A stretch of 40,090 nt of DNA from Acidobacteriota bacterium. Its GTDB lineage: Bacteria; Acidobacteriota; Vicinamibacteria; Vicinamibacterales; UBA8438. Shown piece by piece: positions 9,253-18,427 of the stretch (its first letter is position 1; the number at the start of each line of letters is the position of its first letter). The stretch covers positions 1-40,090 of the forward strand of contig JADFPE010000008.1 in assembly GCA_022562495.1 (NCBI GenBank), in the 5' to 3' direction. Both the position numbers and the translations under genes were made by a program. The notes below the pieces were generated by a model, which worked only from the letters and a program-made list of their open reading frames with translations, ran no database searches and was not told the DNA's origin.

Positions 9253-10418
9253 GGCGGAACCTCCATGTCCCGCACGATCTGCTGGAGCAGCTCCTCCTTG
9301 TCGACCGAGAACTCCATGCCCTCGCGCAGGACGAGCCGGTGCGCGAGCACCGGGCCGGCGACCGCCTTGATGTGGTCCGGCGTAATCATCGTGTCGCCAT
9401 GGAAGAACGCGAAGGTCCGAGCCACCGCTTCGATGTGAAAATGGACGCGTGGCGAGATGCCGACCCGGATGTACTCCTTGACGATGCGGGCAGCGCGCCC
9501 GATGACGCGGTGCGGCCGTGTGTTGCGGATGAGCCGCACCTTGTATTGCTGGCCGTAGTCGGACATCTGGACGTTGTCGAAGATATACCGCGCGATGTCG
9601 AGCACCTCATACAGGTCGGTGAGCTTCTCGACCTTGCGCCCGACGACATTGCTTGCGGTGATCTGCAACTCGTCCGCCTCGTCCTCGGGGTCGAGCATGT
9701 TGATCGAGAGGGTGGTGCGGTCGAGCTGCGCCACCGGGTTGGCAAAGGTGCCCTCTTCCTCGCCGAAGATGTTCTCGGTGCAGATCACCATGAAGAACCG
9801 CGGGCCCTCGATGTCGTTGAAGTCACACGACAGCGGGAACAACGGCAGCACCTTGCCTTCGGCCAGGTTGCTGTAGTCCGAGGCCAGCGTCGCCGAGCTC
9901 TCCTCCATCCCCTCGAGCACCGCCGCCTTGGTCTTGCCCGACAACCGGTTGTCCTCGTCGATGAGCACGATGTGCGCCATCAGCTTGCCCGGCTTGAACT
10001 GCAGCTTCCGGGTACCGTCGAGCCCTTCGACGATCGTCTCATACCCGAGGATGTCCTCCGGCATGTAGGTAGGCATGCCCTGGATCCGCTCGAACTTCGC
10101 GTCGATGGCCATCGCGCAGGCGCTGACGAGGTCCGTCTTGCCTGTACCGGTCGGCCCCCGAAACATGATGTGAGGCTGACGCAGCCGCTTGCTCTGGCTC
10201 AACTTGTCGGTGTATGGCAGCAGCGTGAAGAAGGCCCAGGAGAGGATGCGAGCGGCATCGTCGAGACCATAGAGCCACTTGGTGGACTCTTTCTGGAACC
10301 GCTGGACCACCTCGTTGGCCCGGTCGAAGTCGACGGTGCGCGTGGGTTGGACGACCATGAACTGTCTCGTGCTCCCTTCCGTGGTGTGGCGCTCAACGGC
10401 CGAAGACGCGTCAGCCAC
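9243..10418 (-). CDS. MoxR-family AAA+ ATPase (MxaR-like); start may be internal at MVVQPTRT
   Basis: Walker A GPTGTGKT, Walker B IVLIDEDNR, KTKAAVLEGMEE. Confidence 0.9.
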   Translation of the reverse strand: MADASSAVERHTTEGSTRQFMVVQPTRTVDFDRANEVVQRFQKESTKWLYGLDDAARILSWAFFTLLPYTDKLSQSKRLRQPHIMFRGPTGTGKTDLVSACAMAIDAKFERIQGMPTYMPEDILGYETIVEGLDGTRKLQFKPGKLMAHIVLIDEDNRLSGKTKAAVLEGMEESSATLASDYSNLAEGKVLPLFPLSCDFNDIEGPRFFMVICTENIFGEEEGTFANPVAQLDRTTLSINMLDPEDEADELQITASNVVGRKVEKLTDLYEVLDIARYIFDNVQMSDYGQQYKVRLIRNTRPHRVIGRAARIVKEYIRVGISPRVHFHIEAVARTFAFFHGDTMITPDHIKAVAGPVLAHRLVLREGMEFSVDKEELLQQIVRDMEVPPWK

Positions 10419-10581
10419 ACGCCGCGGAGGCCCCGGCGGACCCTCCTCATCGCGTCGACGAAGCGTACAGTGTCGCCGCGCGGTTCCGCGACGTCAAGGC
10501 TGACGTCTCCCCTCACTCGCGTGACACGCTTCCTGGTTCGCTGGCACGTCGGCGACGGCCCGTCCACCGCACGCACAAAGA

Positions 10582-10611
10582 GCCTTCGCGGGATCCCTCC
10601 CCCGCGAAGGC
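10582..10611. terminator. Strong hairpin (11-bp stem), possible terminator/attenuator
   Basis: GCCTTCGCGGG-ATCCCTCC-CCCGCGAAGGC. Confidence 0.45.
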
Positions 10612-10643
10612 CCTCGGGTCACATCACGGGCGACCCACGGACT

Positions 10644-10711
10644 GCTAGACATCCTCCGAGGGCGACGTCGGAGCGCGCGAAAGTTCTCGTCGCCCAACAG
10701 GATGTCTAGCC
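10644..10711. repeat. CTAG-bounded inverted repeat (MITE/hairpin-like)
   Basis: GCTAGACATCCT...GGGCGACG / CGTCGCCC...AGGATGTCTAGC. Confidence 0.65.
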
Positions 10712-10783
10712 CCCGCGTAGCGGGGCTGTGAAAAACGCCAACGAGCGATGCGGCGCCGATGTCGTCCGGACGACGCCGCGTCG

Positions 10784-12964
10784 CTAGTTGGCCAGCGGGT
10801 CCGGGCGCACCTGGAACTTCACGATGCCAGGCCTCACGCCCTTGCCACCTTCGATGTGCCAGGTCGCCGCCGCGCCGTAGGTCGCCCACACGCCGCGACC
10901 CTTCCAGCCGGCATCTGGGTCGTCGATACGACCATCGAGCCCCCGCGCGAAGAAGCCTTGCGGGTAAGGTACCCGCAGCACGGTCCAGTCGCCCGTCTCC
11001 GGATTCAGAGCCAGCAGCGAGTCCGAGTTCGACCCGTTGGCGATCGGGACGTTCTCGCCCAACCCGAGCGTGTTCCACTGGTCGACCCAGCTGTAGTAGT
11101 GGTAGTCGGCGCGCATCGGCGGGTCGGTGCCCCGGATCACCGGGCCCGGCGTCGGGTAGAGCGTCCACCCGTCGACGCAGTGCCGCCCGTCGACCACGGT
11201 GGGACCGTTGGTCACGGTGCACTTGGCGCGGTCGAAGCTGGCGAAGTGGCTACTGCCCGACAACGCGGTCCAGACGACACCGTGCCGGTCGATGTCGATG
11301 CCGCGCGAGCCGAAGCCGGTCTTCTCCCTCGGCACGTTCGGGTCGAGGACCGACGGCACCTCGTACACCTCGGTGACGCAGGTCTCGGGCGGGTTGTCGC
11401 CTACGTGCAGCCGCGCCAGCCGGCCCGGGAACTGCGTCGAGGCGATCCAGACCGCCTTGTCGTCGGTGGGGTCGCCCACGATCCCGTAGCTGCCCACCAC
11501 GACGCGGGTGTCGAGGCTGATGTCCATGTTCTCGAAGTTGCCGCGACGATCCGGCTCGTTCCACGGTTTGGTGATGACACCGTCACCGTTGGTGTCGAGC
11601 ACCGTCGGGCACCACCCCTGCGAGATCTGCTCGTCACCAGTTTCGTCATACAGCTTCGTATTGATCCAGCCAATGACCTGGCCACCGCCGCTGAAGTAGA
11701 GCGTGTCGTTCTCGTCCTCGGCGAACTGCAGGTGGTGCGTGCCGTAGCAGGTGTCGATCAGCACAAACGTCTGCGTCTCCGGCTCGTAGAACACGGCGGA
11801 TCGGCCGCTGTTCTCGAGCGGGAAGTATTGCGCATAGGGGTTGTCCGACCCGTCTTTGCACCACTCCGGATTGGCTCGGCCCCGAATCATCGACGTCATC
11901 CACACCCGTCCCAGCTGGTCCATCATCGGGTTGTGCGGGTTCGCCGGGTCGTTCCAGAGCAGCTCCTCACCCCAGAACCGGGACGGCACCGGCATCGACC
12001 GCGCAATCATCCCTGGCACGGTCTCCGGGTCCACCCGCAGCGGAATCTTCAGGTTAGTCGCCAGATGCGTCACCGGGTCGAGCATCGCCAACTCGTCGTT
12101 CGAGATGTTCACGCCGTAGATCGGCCCGTTCGCGTTCACGCGGGGGTTCCGCTTGTCGGTCGCAATCTCGTCGTGGATGTAGTCCATCTCGGTACCCCAT
12201 TCCCACAACGAGATGACGACGTTGCGCTCGACACCCTGCGGACGCGGCGGCGCCGGCGGCACGGCGCCGGCGGCGACCCGGTCGCTCCAGTCGGCAAACA
12301 TCTGCAGGCCACGCTCGCGGCCGAAGCGGCTCATGACGTTGCTCATCTGTGACCCGCGCTGCCCCATCTGCACCCGGTGGTCCCAGGCGGCCAGCGTCGA
12401 GTCGAACTGCTCGAGGTTGTCGATCTGGCGGATGATGCGGTTGCCCAGCTGGTGACAGAGCATGCAGCCCTGCTTCTGGATATCGACCCACTGCCCCTGG
12501 TGCTGCAGGTTCGCGGCGATACCGTTGCCGTCCGGCCCGGTGCCGGGAAACTCGCTGGGCGCCGGCGGCTCAATCAATGAGTACCAGTAGTTGGCTGGAT
12601 AAACCCTGGCCGCCTCGGCCGGGGTGGGCGCCACAGTGGCCCGGACGTCAACGGTTGCACCCGGCTCGGCAGTGACTCCCTCCGAATCGAGCAGGCCGTA
12701 GCCGCGGACCCAGATCTTGTAGCTGGCCTCGGGAAGATCGGGAATCAGGTAGCGGCCGCCGTCACCGGTGACGACAGTCTTGATGAACTTGGTACCCAAG
12801 TCGGTCGTTTCGGCGATGACCCACACGCCCGCTTCCGGTCCGTTCGAGCTCGTGATGGTGCCGCTGATGTCTCCCACGGCGGCCCGACCGGGCAGCGTGA
12901 ACCAGACCAGCGACCCAGCCACGAGCACGGCGAGTGTCAAGACACCGGCGAGGCGATTCCTCAT
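10784..12964 (-). CDS. Large secreted protein: carboxypeptidase-regulatory-like N-terminus, single CxxCH haem motif, Vgb/NHL propeller-like C-terminus
   Basis: Signal peptide; DISGTITSSNGPEAGVWVIAETTDLGTKFIKTVVTGDGGRYLIPDLPEASYKIWVRGYG; QGCMLCHQLGN; repeated propeller-type segments. Confidence 0.75.
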   Translation of the reverse strand: MRNRLAGVLTLAVLVAGSLVWFTLPGRAAVGDISGTITSSNGPEAGVWVIAETTDLGTKFIKTVVTGDGGRYLIPDLPEASYKIWVRGYGLLDSEGVTAEPGATVDVRATVAPTPAEAARVYPANYWYSLIEPPAPSEFPGTGPDGNGIAANLQHQGQWVDIQKQGCMLCHQLGNRIIRQIDNLEQFDSTLAAWDHRVQMGQRGSQMSNVMSRFGRERGLQMFADWSDRVAAGAVPPAPPRPQGVERNVVISLWEWGTEMDYIHDEIATDKRNPRVNANGPIYGVNISNDELAMLDPVTHLATNLKIPLRVDPETVPGMIARSMPVPSRFWGEELLWNDPANPHNPMMDQLGRVWMTSMIRGRANPEWCKDGSDNPYAQYFPLENSGRSAVFYEPETQTFVLIDTCYGTHHLQFAEDENDTLYFSGGGQVIGWINTKLYDETGDEQISQGWCPTVLDTNGDGVITKPWNEPDRRGNFENMDISLDTRVVVGSYGIVGDPTDDKAVWIASTQFPGRLARLHVGDNPPETCVTEVYEVPSVLDPNVPREKTGFGSRGIDIDRHGVVWTALSGSSHFASFDRAKCTVTNGPTVVDGRHCVDGWTLYPTPGPVIRGTDPPMRADYHYYSWVDQWNTLGLGENVPIANGSNSDSLLALNPETGDWTVLRVPYPQGFFARGLDGRIDDPDAGWKGRGVWATYGAAATWHIEGGKGVRPGIVKFQVRPDPLAN

Positions 12965-13117
12965 AGCGTTCTACCCCTTTGTTGCTCTCGTGACTCGTCA
13001 ACGACCCGGCGCCGCCGCCGTTCGCGCCTCACCCGCATGGCCGAACTCGGCGCGGCGTCTGCGGGCCTCGAGGCTCTTGTGACAACGGGTGGGCGCCAAG
13101 CCGATCCGATGCCGGCG

Positions 13118-13480
13118 CTACTGTCGTGACGCGGTCCAGTCGCCGGTCCCGTACCAGACGAACGTGCCCTCCGCCCCCTTGATCGTGTCACCGGCCAGCT
13201 CCCCCTCGAAGCTGATCGGTTGGTCGCCGTCCAGGTCCGGCACGACGATGACGAACGTGAGCATGGTGCCGTCGATGGTACCTTCGAGCGACAGCACCTC
13301 GTTGTCGCCGAGGTCGATCTCGCCGCCGAGGCGGTCACCGTCCTGCTCGAATCGGACCTGCCACGTCGTGATGCCGGTCTGTGTGCTCAGCGTCATCTCC
13401 CAGTCGCCCGTCACCCCACCTTGAGCGGAGACGAGCGCTGTGAGAACGACCGCCATGGCAGTGCCTAGACGCTTGCCCAT
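13118..13480 (-). CDS. Small secreted protein of unknown function
   Basis: Signal peptide MGKRLGTAMAVVLTALVSAQ, GDWEMTLSTQTG... Confidence 0.65.
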   Translation of the reverse strand: MGKRLGTAMAVVLTALVSAQGGVTGDWEMTLSTQTGITTWQVRFEQDGDRLGGEIDLGDNEVLSLEGTIDGTMLTFVIVVPDLDGDQPISFEGELAGDTIKGAEGTFVWYGTGDWTASRQ

Positions 13481-13565
13481 ACGTTAGTGCCCCGTGTCCT
13501 CCATGACCTTACGTGTACCACGTGACGCCGACGTCGATGAACGGCTCGATGTCCACCGAGAGTTC

Positions 13566-13776
13566 CTAATGCACGCGACAGGCGGCCGGCGACACACAGC
13601 AGCTGCGGCCCGTGATCAGGCACTGTGAGTCGTTGTAATGCATCGGCTCGGGTGTCTCCCAGCACTGGCGATAGTACCCGCCCGGATCACCGTCGACCGG
13701 GCCCGGCTTGGGTCGCGGCGCCTCACCCGTCGCCACCGACAGGCTGGACCAGCAGCACCAGAACCGCTTGCTTCAT
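13566..13776 (-). pseudogene. Small Cys-rich secreted protein, apparently frameshifted in signal peptide region
   Basis: ATG at 13776: MKQAVLVLLV..., then +1 frame: SSLSVATGEAPRPKPGPVDGDPGGYYRQCWETPEPMHYNDSQCLITGRSCCVSPAACRVH*. Confidence 0.45.
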
Positions 13777-14008
13777 GCTACTCGGTGTCGGCGAGTTTGG
13801 CATCGACGACCACGACGGTCACAAGGTCCAGCGCATGGGGCGGCGCCTGAACTATGGACGGCGCGTTACGGCTCAACGTCACCTCGTTCCAACACCTCTA
13901 CCCGACCTGCGAGCCGTAGCGCAGCGTAGCACACCTTTGCTTCACGCTTGACGCCTGGCTGAAATCCGAACGATCCTAAGGGTCCGCGCAAGAATAAGTT
14001 TCCCCGTT

Positions 14009-14139
14009 GTGAGGCGTCGAGGCGCCTGGCTGGCAAGGCGCGAGGAGGGAGCCTACGGGCAGTAATCGACCGACGAGCAACGCCGCCAGACGGGATGCAT
14101 CGGCGGCCGAACATGGGAAGTTCTTCTTGCGTGGGCCCT
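14009..14139 (+). repeat. Dispersed intergenic repeat family 1, copy A
   Basis: GGCGTCGAGGCGCC...GGAGGGAGCCTACGGGCAGTAATCGACCGACGAGCAACGCCGCCAGACGGGATGCATCGGCGGCCGAACATGGGAAGTTCTTCTTGCGTGGGCCC. Confidence 0.65.
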
Positions 14140-14168
14140 CACAGCCGCTTTCGACCGGACACGGTGGC

Positions 14169-15677
14169 ATGACGACACAGACGACGGTCTCGACCGTTCC
14201 CTTCTGGATCGACGGGCAGCACACGACCTCACGCGGATCGCGACACGGGTCGGTGACCAACGCGGCGACGGGCGCCGTGGTCCGAACGGTGCCGTTCGCC
14301 AACGACGCCGATGTCGACCTGGCGGTCGCGAGCGCCCACGCCGCGTTCCCGGCCTGGCGCGCCACGACACCGTTGCGACGCGCCCGTATTCTGATGCGGT
14401 TCCGGGACCTGCTCGAGCGGCACACGGGCGAGATCGCCGCCGCCATCACCGAAGAGCACGGCAAGACGCTGCCCGACGCCGCGGGCTCGGTGCAACGCGG
14501 GCTCGAGGTGGTCGAGTTCGCCACCGGCATCCCGCACCTGCTGAAGGGCGAGCATGCCGAGGACGTGGGCACTGGGGTCGATTCGCACACGGTGAGGCAG
14601 CCGCTCGGCGTGTGCGCCGGTATCACCCCGTTCAACTTCCCGATCATGTGCCCGATGTGGATGATCCCGGTGGCGCTGGCCTGCGGCAACACGTTTGTGC
14701 TGAAACCGTCGGAGAAAGACCCCTCGGCCAGCATGCTCGCGGCGCGTCTGCTGAAGGAGGCCGGGTTACCGGATGGCGTCCTCAACGTCGTGCACGGCGA
14801 CAGCCAGGCGGTCGACGCCCTGCTGACCCACCCCGACATCGCGGCGGTCTCCTTTGTCGGCTCGACCTCCATCGCCAGATACGTCTATGAGACGGCGAGC
14901 GCGCGCGGCAAGCGGGTGCAGGCGCTCGGCGGTGCGAAGAACCATGCGGTCGTGCTCCCGGACGCCGATCTCGACAGCGCGGCCGACGCCCTGATCGGGG
15001 CGGCCTATGGCTCGGCCGGGGAACGATGCATGGCGATTTCCGCCGTTGTCGCCGTCGGGGAGGCAGGCGACGCGATCGTCTCGCGTCTGAAGGAGCGCGC
15101 AACTGCGCTGCGGGTCGGCCCGGGCGACCGCGCAGGCGTCGACATGGGCCCGCTCGTCACGCAGGCCCATCTCGACCGCGTCCGGGGCTATGTAGACGCC
15201 GGCGAGCGCGAGGGCGCCGAGCTGGTGGTCGACGGCCGCGGGCTGACCGTCTCTGGCTACGAGGGCGGTCACTTCCTGGGCCCGACGCTCTTCGACCGTG
15301 TCACGCGCGACATGTCGATCTATCGAGACGAAATCTTCGGGCCGGTGCTGGTCGTCGTGCGGGCCCAGAGTGACGGAGAGGCGATCGACATCGTCAACCA
15401 GAGCCCGTACGGCAACGGCACGGCGGTCTTCACGCAGTCGGGCGCCGCGGCGCGCCGGTTCGCGAACGAGATCCAAGTCGGCATGGTCGGCGTCAACGTG
15501 CCGATTCCGGTGCCGATGGCGTTCTTCTCGTTCGGCGGCTGGAAGAGCTCGCTGTTCGGCGACCTCCACATGCACGGTCCGGACGGCGTCAGGTTCTACA
15601 CCCGCACGAAGGTGATCACCACGCGTTGGCCGGCACACCGCGACGCGGTGAGCCTCAGTATGCCGACACTGAAGTAG
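14169..15677 (+). CDS. mmsA: CoA-acylating methylmalonate-semialdehyde dehydrogenase
   Basis: VPFWIDGQ..., [48 protein letters not shown] active site. Confidence 0.93.
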   Translation: MTTQTTVSTVPFWIDGQHTTSRGSRHGSVTNAATGAVVRTVPFANDADVDLAVASAHAAFPAWRATTPLRRARILMRFRDLLERHTGEIAAAITEEHGKTLPDAAGSVQRGLEVVEFATGIPHLLKGEHAEDVGTGVDSHTVRQPLGVCAGITPFNFPIMCPMWMIPVALACGNTFVLKPSEKDPSASMLAARLLKEAGLPDGVLNVVHGDSQAVDALLTHPDIAAVSFVGSTSIARYVYETASARGKRVQALGGAKNHAVVLPDADLDSAADALIGAAYGSAGERCMAISAVVAVGEAGDAIVSRLKERATALRVGPGDRAGVDMGPLVTQAHLDRVRGYVDAGEREGAELVVDGRGLTVSGYEGGHFLGPTLFDRVTRDMSIYRDEIFGPVLVVVRAQSDGEAIDIVNQSPYGNGTAVFTQSGAAARRFANEIQVGMVGVNVPIPVPMAFFSFGGWKSSLFGDLHMHGPDGVRFYTRTKVITTRWPAHRDAVSLSMPTLK

Positions 15678-15746
15678 TACGCACCCCGTGACTCACTGTT
15701 CCGGGGACGCCTGTCCGCCCCGGAACCTGTATCTGGCTCCTTCAAT

Positions 15747-17177
15747 ATGTCAGCTCTGATTCGCGCCGTCGGCAACCTCGGGGAGGGCCTCTCACGTTTC
15801 ACACAGCGGTGGATCCCCGACTCGTGGGTCGTCTGCATGACCCTGACCGTGCTGGCGATGCTGCTGGCCATATTCGGCGCCGGCGCCAGGCTCGAAGAGA
15901 CGGTGCTCGCCTGGGGCGGCGGGATGTGGGCGCTGCTCGAGCTGGCGATGCAGTTCACCATCGCCATGATCGCCGCGCACGCGTGCGTCTCGTCGCGGCC
16001 CGTCTTCCGCTTCCTCGACTGGCTGGCCGGGCGTCCGGACGAGGACCGGCCGGTCCAGGCGGTGGTCCTGCTGGGCGCGTTCTCGATCGTCGTCGCCTAT
16101 TTCAACTGGGCGGCGAGCGTGGTCGCCTCGGCGCTGTTCGTCCCGTTCATCGCACGGCGGAACCCGAAGGCGGACATCCGGCTGCTGGTCGTCGCCGGCT
16201 ATCTCGGTCTGGGCACCGTCTGGCATGGTGGGATCTCCGGCTCGGCACCGCTCATCATGGCCACTGCCGGCAATCCGATCACGACGCCGCCGCCCGGGAC
16301 CGAGCCGCTCGTCGAGCGCCTGCTACCGATTACCGAGACGCTGTTCAACGTGTTCAACCTGACCTACCTGCTGATCGTGTCGCTGGTCGCGCTCGGGATG
16401 GTGGCCCTGCTGCACCCGCGCCAGAACCCACGCACGCTGAGCGAGGACCAGTTGCAGCGGATCATGCCGGTGATGCCGGAGGAGGTGGAGCCAACGACGC
16501 CGGCCGCCCGTATCGAAGCGTTTCGCGGATGGATCTTCCTGGCGGTGATCCTGATCGGCTATCCGCTCGGCCGCTCGTTCACAACCGAGGTCCTGTCGGG
16601 AGCGCAGCCGTTCTTCACGTCGTTCGAGACGTGGTTCGGCGCCAACTGGACCATCAACGCCTACAACGCCGTGTTTCTGATCGGCGCCCTGCTGCTGCAG
16701 GGCCGGCCCGCGAACCTGGTCCGCGCCTTCCGCAACGGTGCCCCCACCGCGTCCGGGGTCATTCTGCAGTTCCCCTTCTACGCCGGGATCTTCGGGATCA
16801 TCCAGAGCACGGGGCTCGGTGACTGGCTCGGCGAGCTGTTCGTGCAAGTGGCCACCAGGGAGACCTATCCGTTGATCGTCTACATCTACTCGGGTGTCGT
16901 GAACATCTTCGTGCCGTCCGGCGGGTCGAAGTGGCTGATCGAGGCACCCTACCTGCTACCGGCCGCCATGGAACTGGCGGTGTCGCCTACCACGACCTTG
17001 CTCGCCTATTGCTACGGGGACTCGACGAGCAACCTGATCCAGCCGTTCTGGGCCATCCCGATTCTGACCGTCACGCGGTTGAAGTTCGGGGACATCCTCG
17101 GCTACAGCGGCCTGATCGCGGTGGTGCTCTTCCTCGTCACCACCGTCGCGATGCTCATCATTCCAGCGATGCTGTAG
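15747..17177 (+). CDS. Short-chain fatty acid transporter, AtoE family
   Basis: LTVLAMLLAIF..., FNWAASVVASALF, LGLGTVWHGGISGSAPLIMAT, FVPSGGSKWLIEAPYLLPAA. Confidence 0.9.
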   Translation: MSALIRAVGNLGEGLSRFTQRWIPDSWVVCMTLTVLAMLLAIFGAGARLEETVLAWGGGMWALLELAMQFTIAMIAAHACVSSRPVFRFLDWLAGRPDEDRPVQAVVLLGAFSIVVAYFNWAASVVASALFVPFIARRNPKADIRLLVVAGYLGLGTVWHGGISGSAPLIMATAGNPITTPPPGTEPLVERLLPITETLFNVFNLTYLLIVSLVALGMVALLHPRQNPRTLSEDQLQRIMPVMPEEVEPTTPAARIEAFRGWIFLAVILIGYPLGRSFTTEVLSGAQPFFTSFETWFGANWTINAYNAVFLIGALLLQGRPANLVRAFRNGAPTASGVILQFPFYAGIFGIIQSTGLGDWLGELFVQVATRETYPLIVYIYSGVVNIFVPSGGSKWLIEAPYLLPAAMELAVSPTTTLLAYCYGDSTSNLIQPFWAIPILTVTRLKFGDILGYSGLIAVVLFLVTTVAMLIIPAML

Positions 17178-17247
17178 GGCCGAAGGCCCCTGGAGTGCCT
17201 ACAGCCCAAAGCCCATAGCCCCAAGCCGTTGGGCGTGCGACGAGCAC

Positions 17248-17622
17248 TCACTCGCACGCCGGCGCGAGGTGGGTAATCGACACGAGATTGAGGAGATCCA
17301 CCGGCTCACCAGGGTTGAGCAACCCTTTCGCCCAGACCGTGTGCCCTTCGTGCTTGGCGACACCGAACTCGTCGAGCGTGCCGACCATCCTGATGGTCCG
17401 CATGCCGAGCGGCGCGTCGGCTGGCGGTTGTACGGGCAGCCGATCCGCGATCGCCTCCGGGTCGGTCGCACGGGTCAGGGTGACCCCGCCGCGACCGTCG
17501 CTCTCGACACACCCGACGGTCATCATAATCGGCATCGGCTGCGCCGTCGCGACCCCGGTCAGCCCGGCCAGGAGCAGGCAGACGCGATACATCGTCCACG
17601 TGCGGCACATCGTCCACGTCAT
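17248..17622 (-). CDS. Small secreted protein (start at 17622 or 17592)
   Basis: MYRVCLLLAGLTGVATAQPMPIMMTVGCVESDGRGGVTLTRATDPE... Confidence 0.65.
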   Translation of the reverse strand: MTWTMCRTWTMYRVCLLLAGLTGVATAQPMPIMMTVGCVESDGRGGVTLTRATDPEAIADRLPVQPPADAPLGMRTIRMVGTLDEFGVAKHEGHTVWAKGLLNPGEPVDLLNLVSITHLAPACE

Positions 17623-17639
17623 GTCATGAGGCGCGTGGC

Positions 17640-18281
17640 CTACTGCGGTGTCGTCACGCCCGGCAGGTGCTTCGTCCACCAGGCGTTGCCGACATTCGTG
17701 AACGGCCCGCCGTCGATCGAGATGCGCGCCTCCACCCTGTCGTGCACCGGCGAGACCAGGCGGGTGGTCATCCGGAGCTGCACCTGCTGCCCGTGCACCT
17801 CGAACGGCGGCGTCTCGTAGTGGATCGTATAGAACCCGCCAAGGTCGCCGCCCACGCGGCCCACCCTGAAGACGTCGAACCCGCGGCTGTCGGTGTCGTA
17901 CCGGACGAACACCTTCTGGTCGGCCAGATACACGATCCGGGACTCCGTCGTGAACGGCCCGTCTGGACCCCGGGCGTCGATCCTGCTGGTGTCGTAGCGA
18001 CCGTCCGCGCTGTCCGAATAGACCTCGGTCCCCTCGATCAAGCCGCCCGATCCGAGCGGGCTCTCCGGTACCCGCCACTCGAACTCCCAGATGCCTGGGA
18101 CATACGCGTCGTAGTCGAAGATCGGGGTCTCGTCGCTGCTCTCGGTCGGGCGTCCACGGTCCGGAATCTGCCCCTGCGGGCGCTGTGGCTGCAGCTGGGC
18201 CAGGGCCGCCGCCGGTGCGAGGAGCCCAACCGCCGTCATCACCAGGCCAAGCGACACGCGACGCACCGGCCGTCTCTGCAT
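17640..18281 (-). CDS. Secreted protein of unknown function (DUF1579-like)
   Basis: MQRRPVRRVSLGLVMTAVGLLAPAAALAQ signal; WEFEWRVPESPLGSGGLIEGTEVY. Confidence 0.65.
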   Translation of the reverse strand: MQRRPVRRVSLGLVMTAVGLLAPAAALAQLQPQRPQGQIPDRGRPTESSDETPIFDYDAYVPGIWEFEWRVPESPLGSGGLIEGTEVYSDSADGRYDTSRIDARGPDGPFTTESRIVYLADQKVFVRYDTDSRGFDVFRVGRVGGDLGGFYTIHYETPPFEVHGQQVQLRMTTRLVSPVHDRVEARISIDGGPFTNVGNAWWTKHLPGVTTPQ

Positions 18282-18427
18282 GACACCACCCCGTGCTTCG
18301 CCCCGAGCCGCCACACCCGCCCCACCACGACCGCATGCACACAGGCAGCCCAGAATGACACGACCGGAGCTGAGCGGCAGCGCTCGGCTCCGGTCGTCGC
18401 GTGCACGCCGTTGGGACGAAGCCGGGG

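Noticed and set aside
4045-10418. Defence system based on MoxR-vWA modules
   Set aside because: Gene order and the MxaK-like KWNYDL protein fit the mxa maturation operon better; no nuclease or other effector is present.
10748-12352. 534-aa plus-strand ORF
   Set aside because: Antisense shadow of the secreted haem/propeller-like gene.
14169-17177. mmsA-AtoE pair as a novel pathway
   Set aside because: Both are well-known families and a short-chain acid/valine catabolism link is ordinary.
17585-17622. CATCGTCCACGT direct duplication at the start of the small secreted gene
   Set aside because: Only two short copies; most likely a local duplication affecting start choice, not a wider element.
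17248-18342. 364-aa minus-strand ORF
   Set aside because: Its N-terminal two thirds overlap the secreted gene 17640..18281 in another frame; only the last part (from 17622) has a signal peptide and coding character.
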